A program made the position numbers and the translations under genes. Of a stretch of DNA of 6,377 bases, positions 5,819 to 6,377 are shown in pieces (within the stretch, counting starts at the first letter, position 1; each line of letters starts with the position of its first letter). The notes beneath the pieces were generated by a model. The model saw only the letters and a program-made list of their open reading frames with translations, did no database searches and was not told the DNA's origin. This DNA comes from Legionella genomosp. 1 (GTDB lineage Bacteria > Pseudomonadota > Gammaproteobacteria > Legionellales > Legionellaceae): positions 1-6,377 of the forward strand of contig CAMBHM010000090.1 in NCBI GenBank assembly GCA_945867185.1, read 5' to 3'.

Positions 5819-6377
5819 ATGCCTGGTGAGGTTTTGTTTGCTACAGAGAAGGAGAGATGGCGTCGTGAGTTTGACAGGCAATTTATCGCTTGCTTGAATG
5901 ATCCATCAAGGCCTGCGCTAATGATGGAAACTCGAGAAAGTATAGGACGTCTTCATCCTTATGATTTACGAAGCGTGGCGGAACTACCTGGTATTGAGAA
6001 AGATGCAGCCGGTCGAACGAGAGAAAGAGAAAAACAAGAGTATTTTTTGTGTAATAATAAGGTCTATTTTCTTGGAAGCAGGAGTACTGGATATGAGTTG
6101 GTGATGGACAATGTTCCTGAAGTGATTTCTAATTTATTTCCGAGTCTGGATGGGCGATTGTCAGAACAGGAATTAAGAGAGCGTCTTAATCCGTTATTGG
6201 AAGCACTTAATCATCCCCCTGAGTATAAATGGATTACAAAAACAAATCCATTTCTAGAAGGGGAATTTCAATTGGCAGTGGGAGCAATAGAGTCCTCAAA
6301 TAAATTGTATAGTGTTAAGGATCAAGATCGTCAGATCAATAATTTATTGATGGCTGGCTATACAGAGGAGGAATTGC
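5819..6377 (+). CDS. Unrecognised protein, N-terminal 186 residues (runs off right edge)
   Basis: An open frame begins at ATG 5819, with GGAG (5809-5812) six bases upstream, and continues without a stop to the window edge. It begins MPGEVLFATEKERWRREF. It then has a charged segment rich in Glu and Arg (GRTREREKQEYFLCNN near residues 66-81), a hydrophobic patch with YELVMDNVPEVISNLF, and a helical region (LSEQELRERLNPLLEALN). The protein is acidic overall and soluble-looking, with no signal peptide or transmembrane segment in this part. I do not recognise a family or an active-site motif. It follows the toxin-antitoxin pair by about 150 bases that contain the palindromic repeats, so it is probably a separate transcription unit. 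TATAGT at 5781-5786 could be its -10 box, but no good -35 accompanies it. The real length is unknown. Confidence 0.7.
   Translation, partial: MPGEVLFATEKERWRREFDRQFIACLNDPSRPALMMETRESIGRLHPYDLRSVAELPGIEKDAAGRTREREKQEYFLCNNKVYFLGSRSTGYELVMDNVPEVISNLFPSLDGRLSEQELRERLNPLLEALNHPPEYKWITKTNPFLEGEFQLAVGAIESSNKLYSVKDQDRQINNLLMAGYTEEEL

Overview
The window looks like accessory DNA from a moderately AT-rich bacterium. A gammaproteobacterium with an intracellular or host-associated lifestyle (Legionellales-like) is my best guess. It rests only on the style of the toxin-antitoxin pair and on one large eukaryote-like repeat/coiled-coil protein, so it is weak. There are no rRNA, tRNA, CRISPR or transposase genes.

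Layout. The left half reads on the minus strand. The 5' part of an unrecognised gene runs off the left edge (start at 241). After about 300 bases without a gene comes a 962-residue protein (3428 to 540). It has armadillo/HEAT-like helices at the N-terminus, a long coiled coil, a second short helical-repeat segment, and a C-terminal nucleotidyltransferase-fold domain resembling the head of the poly(A) polymerase/CCA-adding family. The right half reads on the plus strand: an AAA+ ATPase of the AAA_14/DUF4143 class (best start TTG at 3861), a compact type II toxin-antitoxin operon (ParD-like antitoxin, then RelE/ParE-type toxin), and an unrecognised gene that starts at 5819 and runs off the right edge. 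The two halves diverge from a non-coding region at about 3429-3860.

How the parts work together. Only the antitoxin and toxin genes form a clear functional unit. They overlap, and a pair of near-identical palindromes (YTACA-N2-TGTAG) lies between a -10 box and the antitoxin ribosome site, as expected for autorepression. Two inverted copies of a 14-base word (CAGGAGTTCCCGCT), each inside a larger palindrome, lie about 120 bases before and 55 bases after the toxin-antitoxin genes. The pair may therefore have arrived or moved as a cassette bounded by repeats. The large fusion protein is the least conventional gene here and the best candidate for something undescribed. Its role (for example a secreted effector or an RNA/nucleotide-modifying enzyme) cannot be decided from sequence alone.
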